A DNA stretch of 64,000 nt from Undaria pinnatifida (Eukaryota; Sar; Phaeophyceae; Laminariales; Alariaceae): NCBI GenBank assembly GCA_012845835.1, contig JABAKD010000013.1:1448501-1512500 (forward strand). Reading direction: 5' to 3'. A program made the position numbers and the translations under genes. The notes below the pieces were generated by a model. It saw only the letters and a program-made list of their open reading frames with translations, was not told the DNA's origin and made no database searches. Each line of letters begins with the position of its first letter. Position 1 is the stretch's first letter. This document shows, one piece after another, positions 62,192 to 64,000 of the stretch.

Positions 62192-64000
62192 CAGAAAGAC
62201 CACTGGACGATGTCCCGTCTAGGTACGAAGTAGAGGAGGCGATCCGGGCGCTGGCGAACCGAAAGGCGGTAGGGCCTGGTCTCCCGGCCGAGCTCTTGAA
62301 GGTTTTGGCCGACGAAGAAGAATTCAACACCCTCGGAAACTTCCACGATATCATCGTTGCTGTGTGGAGGGGGTGTGGCGTACCCCAACAATGGAAAGAT
62401 GCTACGATTAAGGTGCTTCACAAGAAGAAAGATCGGTCTGAGTGTGGCAATTATCGTGGCATCTCCCTCGTGGCTTACGCCGGTAAAGTACTCGTCAAGG
62501 TCATCGCGGGTCGCCTGAGTGACTATTGCGAACGCGAGAACATTCTGCCGGAGGAAGAGTGTGGGTTCAGACCCCAACGCTCGACGGTTGACATGATGTT
62601 CGTAGTCTGACGACTGCAGGAACTGGCGCGGAAGAAGGACACCCCCTTGTACATGTGCTTTATCGACCTCTCCAAAGCATACGACTCCGTTGACCGAAGC
62701 CTTTTGTGGGATGTCCTTGCTCGTTTTGGCGTGCCACCGAGAATGCTCGCCGTCATCCGCCAATTCCACGACGGTATGCAAGCACGCGTGCGGCTGGATG
62801 ATGGAGAGTGCTCGGATAAGTTCGACGTGGGGCAAGGTCTCAGGCAAGGATGCGTGCTCGCGCCACTGCTGTTCAACATGTTTTTCACTGCGGCACTGCG
62901 TGTGGCCGAGAAACGTCTCCTCGCTGATGCAGCCATCACGGACAACATGGTGCAGCTCCAACGAAAGAAGGAAGGCGAGAAGAAGGGCACTTCACGCACA
63001 GGCAAAGTCGACGGACGGAGGGGGAAGGAGGGGGAGGGGGTGCAGAGATTGTGGGGTATGCTGTACGCGGACGATGCGGGCATCGTCTCGCGATCATCAG
63101 AAGGGCTGGAGAGGATGACGGCGATCGTGACTGCGTGCTCGTCGTTCGGGCTTACAGTATCCGAGGCAAAAACAGAGATAATGTGCCTGGAAACCAAAAG
63201 CGGGGGGAAGGTGTCCTTCACGATCAATGCAGCCGGCCAGGTTTACAAACAAACAACTCAGTTTGTATACTTGGGCGGGGCTATCACCGCAGACAGAAAC
63301 CTTAGCACTGAAATAACGCGGCGTCTTCAGAGGGCCTGGGCGTGCTTCCAGCGGTACAAGATGGAAATCTATGATCACCCGGGTGTGCGTTTACGGTTGA
63401 AGGTGCGGTTGCTGAAAGCTGAGGTGGTCGAGACACTGCTGTACGGTTGCATGACGTGGAGCCCGAAAAAGCCTGACTATGACAGGCTACGACGGGTTCA
63501 CCACTCCATGCTCCTCCGATGCCTTGGATGGCGGAAACGGAAGCGCGACGACCACACCCTATCGTACGCCGACGCGCTTGCCCAGACAGATTCCGAGAGC
63601 GTTGAGGTGATAGTGCGCAAACGGAGGATATTGTTTGCGGGATTCGTGGCACGCATGGGGGAGGAGCGTCTGCCACAGAGGGTGATGTTTGGGGAGTTTG
63701 TTGGGGGTAAGGGCTACTCAGGGGGGCAAGAGAAAGACTGGATGGATCATCTGAAGGAGGATATGTCGGTCTTTGGAATGAAATTCGAAGGATGGCGAAA
63801 GGCTGCTCAGAAGGCTGGCAGATGGCTTCGAAGAGTAGAGGAGGGAGCCGAGTTGTTCATGCGGAATTGGCATGAGACGGAGAGACGCAAAGCTGCAGAG
63901 CGACGCGCAAAGGCTGCGGCAGCGTCATCCACCGTTGGCATCTCTAAGCGGCCGGGGGGAGGGGGAAGGGGGGGGGGCGGGGAGGGGACTGGGGGAGGGG
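62182..64000 (+). pseudogene. LINE (non-LTR) reverse transcriptase, partial at window edge
   Basis: A single frame with one stop (TGA 62608) runs to the window end. It shows [40 protein letters not shown] (RT block 2), [20 protein letters not shown] (motif A), [20 protein letters not shown] (motif B), [17 protein letters not shown] (motif C), [20 protein letters not shown] and the C-terminal part shared with 59645-60393. The endonuclease domain expected before the RT is absent, so the copy is 5'-truncated near 62182. The TGA fits a CGA codon altered by C-to-T change. The frame continues in a Gly/Arg-rich segment at the edge. Confidence 0.92.

Overview
The window reads as eukaryotic nuclear DNA that is almost entirely transposable elements (TEs), many nested inside one another. 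There is no operon-like packing. Splice-like signals, tRNA-derived SINEs, non-LTR elements with 5' truncation, chromodomain Ty3, Ty1/copia, DIRS-type tyrosine-recombinase elements and short inverted-repeat elements all occur. That mix fits a repeat-rich algal or other protist genome (red or brown macroalga is my guess), but nothing here fixes the taxon. No rRNA gene, true tRNA gene or CRISPR array was seen.

Layout. 1-946: nearly empty flank. 952-6656: complete Ty1/copia insertion on the minus strand, with 667-bp LTRs about 99% identical and a perfect 5-bp target duplication, but decayed coding DNA. 7111-7548: PIF1-type helicase fragment. 7600-13900: degenerate repeats, poly-C minisatellite and one SINE. 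About 14282-26348: Ty3-like element with a chromodomain, 259-269-bp LTRs, gag with a CCHC knuckle, RNase H, DD35E integrase, no recognisable reverse transcriptase (RT), and an embedded NADAR (YbiA-like) domain where pol should begin. It sits inside an older copia relict. 28727-35513: DIRS-type element (minus) with split direct repeats and a roughly 4.3-copy tandem array of a 575-bp RT segment. 35781-39770: possible single-copy coding fragments, an inverted repeat and a second SINE family. 42427-49860: relicts, two copies of a new-looking MITE and a second DIRS-type element, whose RNase H is cut by one MITE. 50770-52025: tandem satellite. 53495-54240: Tc1/pogo-like MITE in a copia relict. 55891-56973: the only host-gene-like island, a minus-strand exon and, divergently, a probable first exon of a major-facilitator transporter. 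57538-64000: SINE, several LINE copies, a foldback element, and a LINE RT running off the right edge.

How the parts relate. The elements are mutually informative: sister copies serve as empty sites for the Ty3 element, the pogo-like element, the poly-G repeat and the MITE. Most coding regions carry stops or frameshifts, many consistent with G-to-A or C-to-T change. The most unusual items are the NADAR domain inside an LTR retrotransposon, the reiterated YVDD module in the DIRS-type element, and the 4-bp-TSD MITE family with GGCTACGG termini. All function statements rest on reading motifs by eye; no database search was possible.
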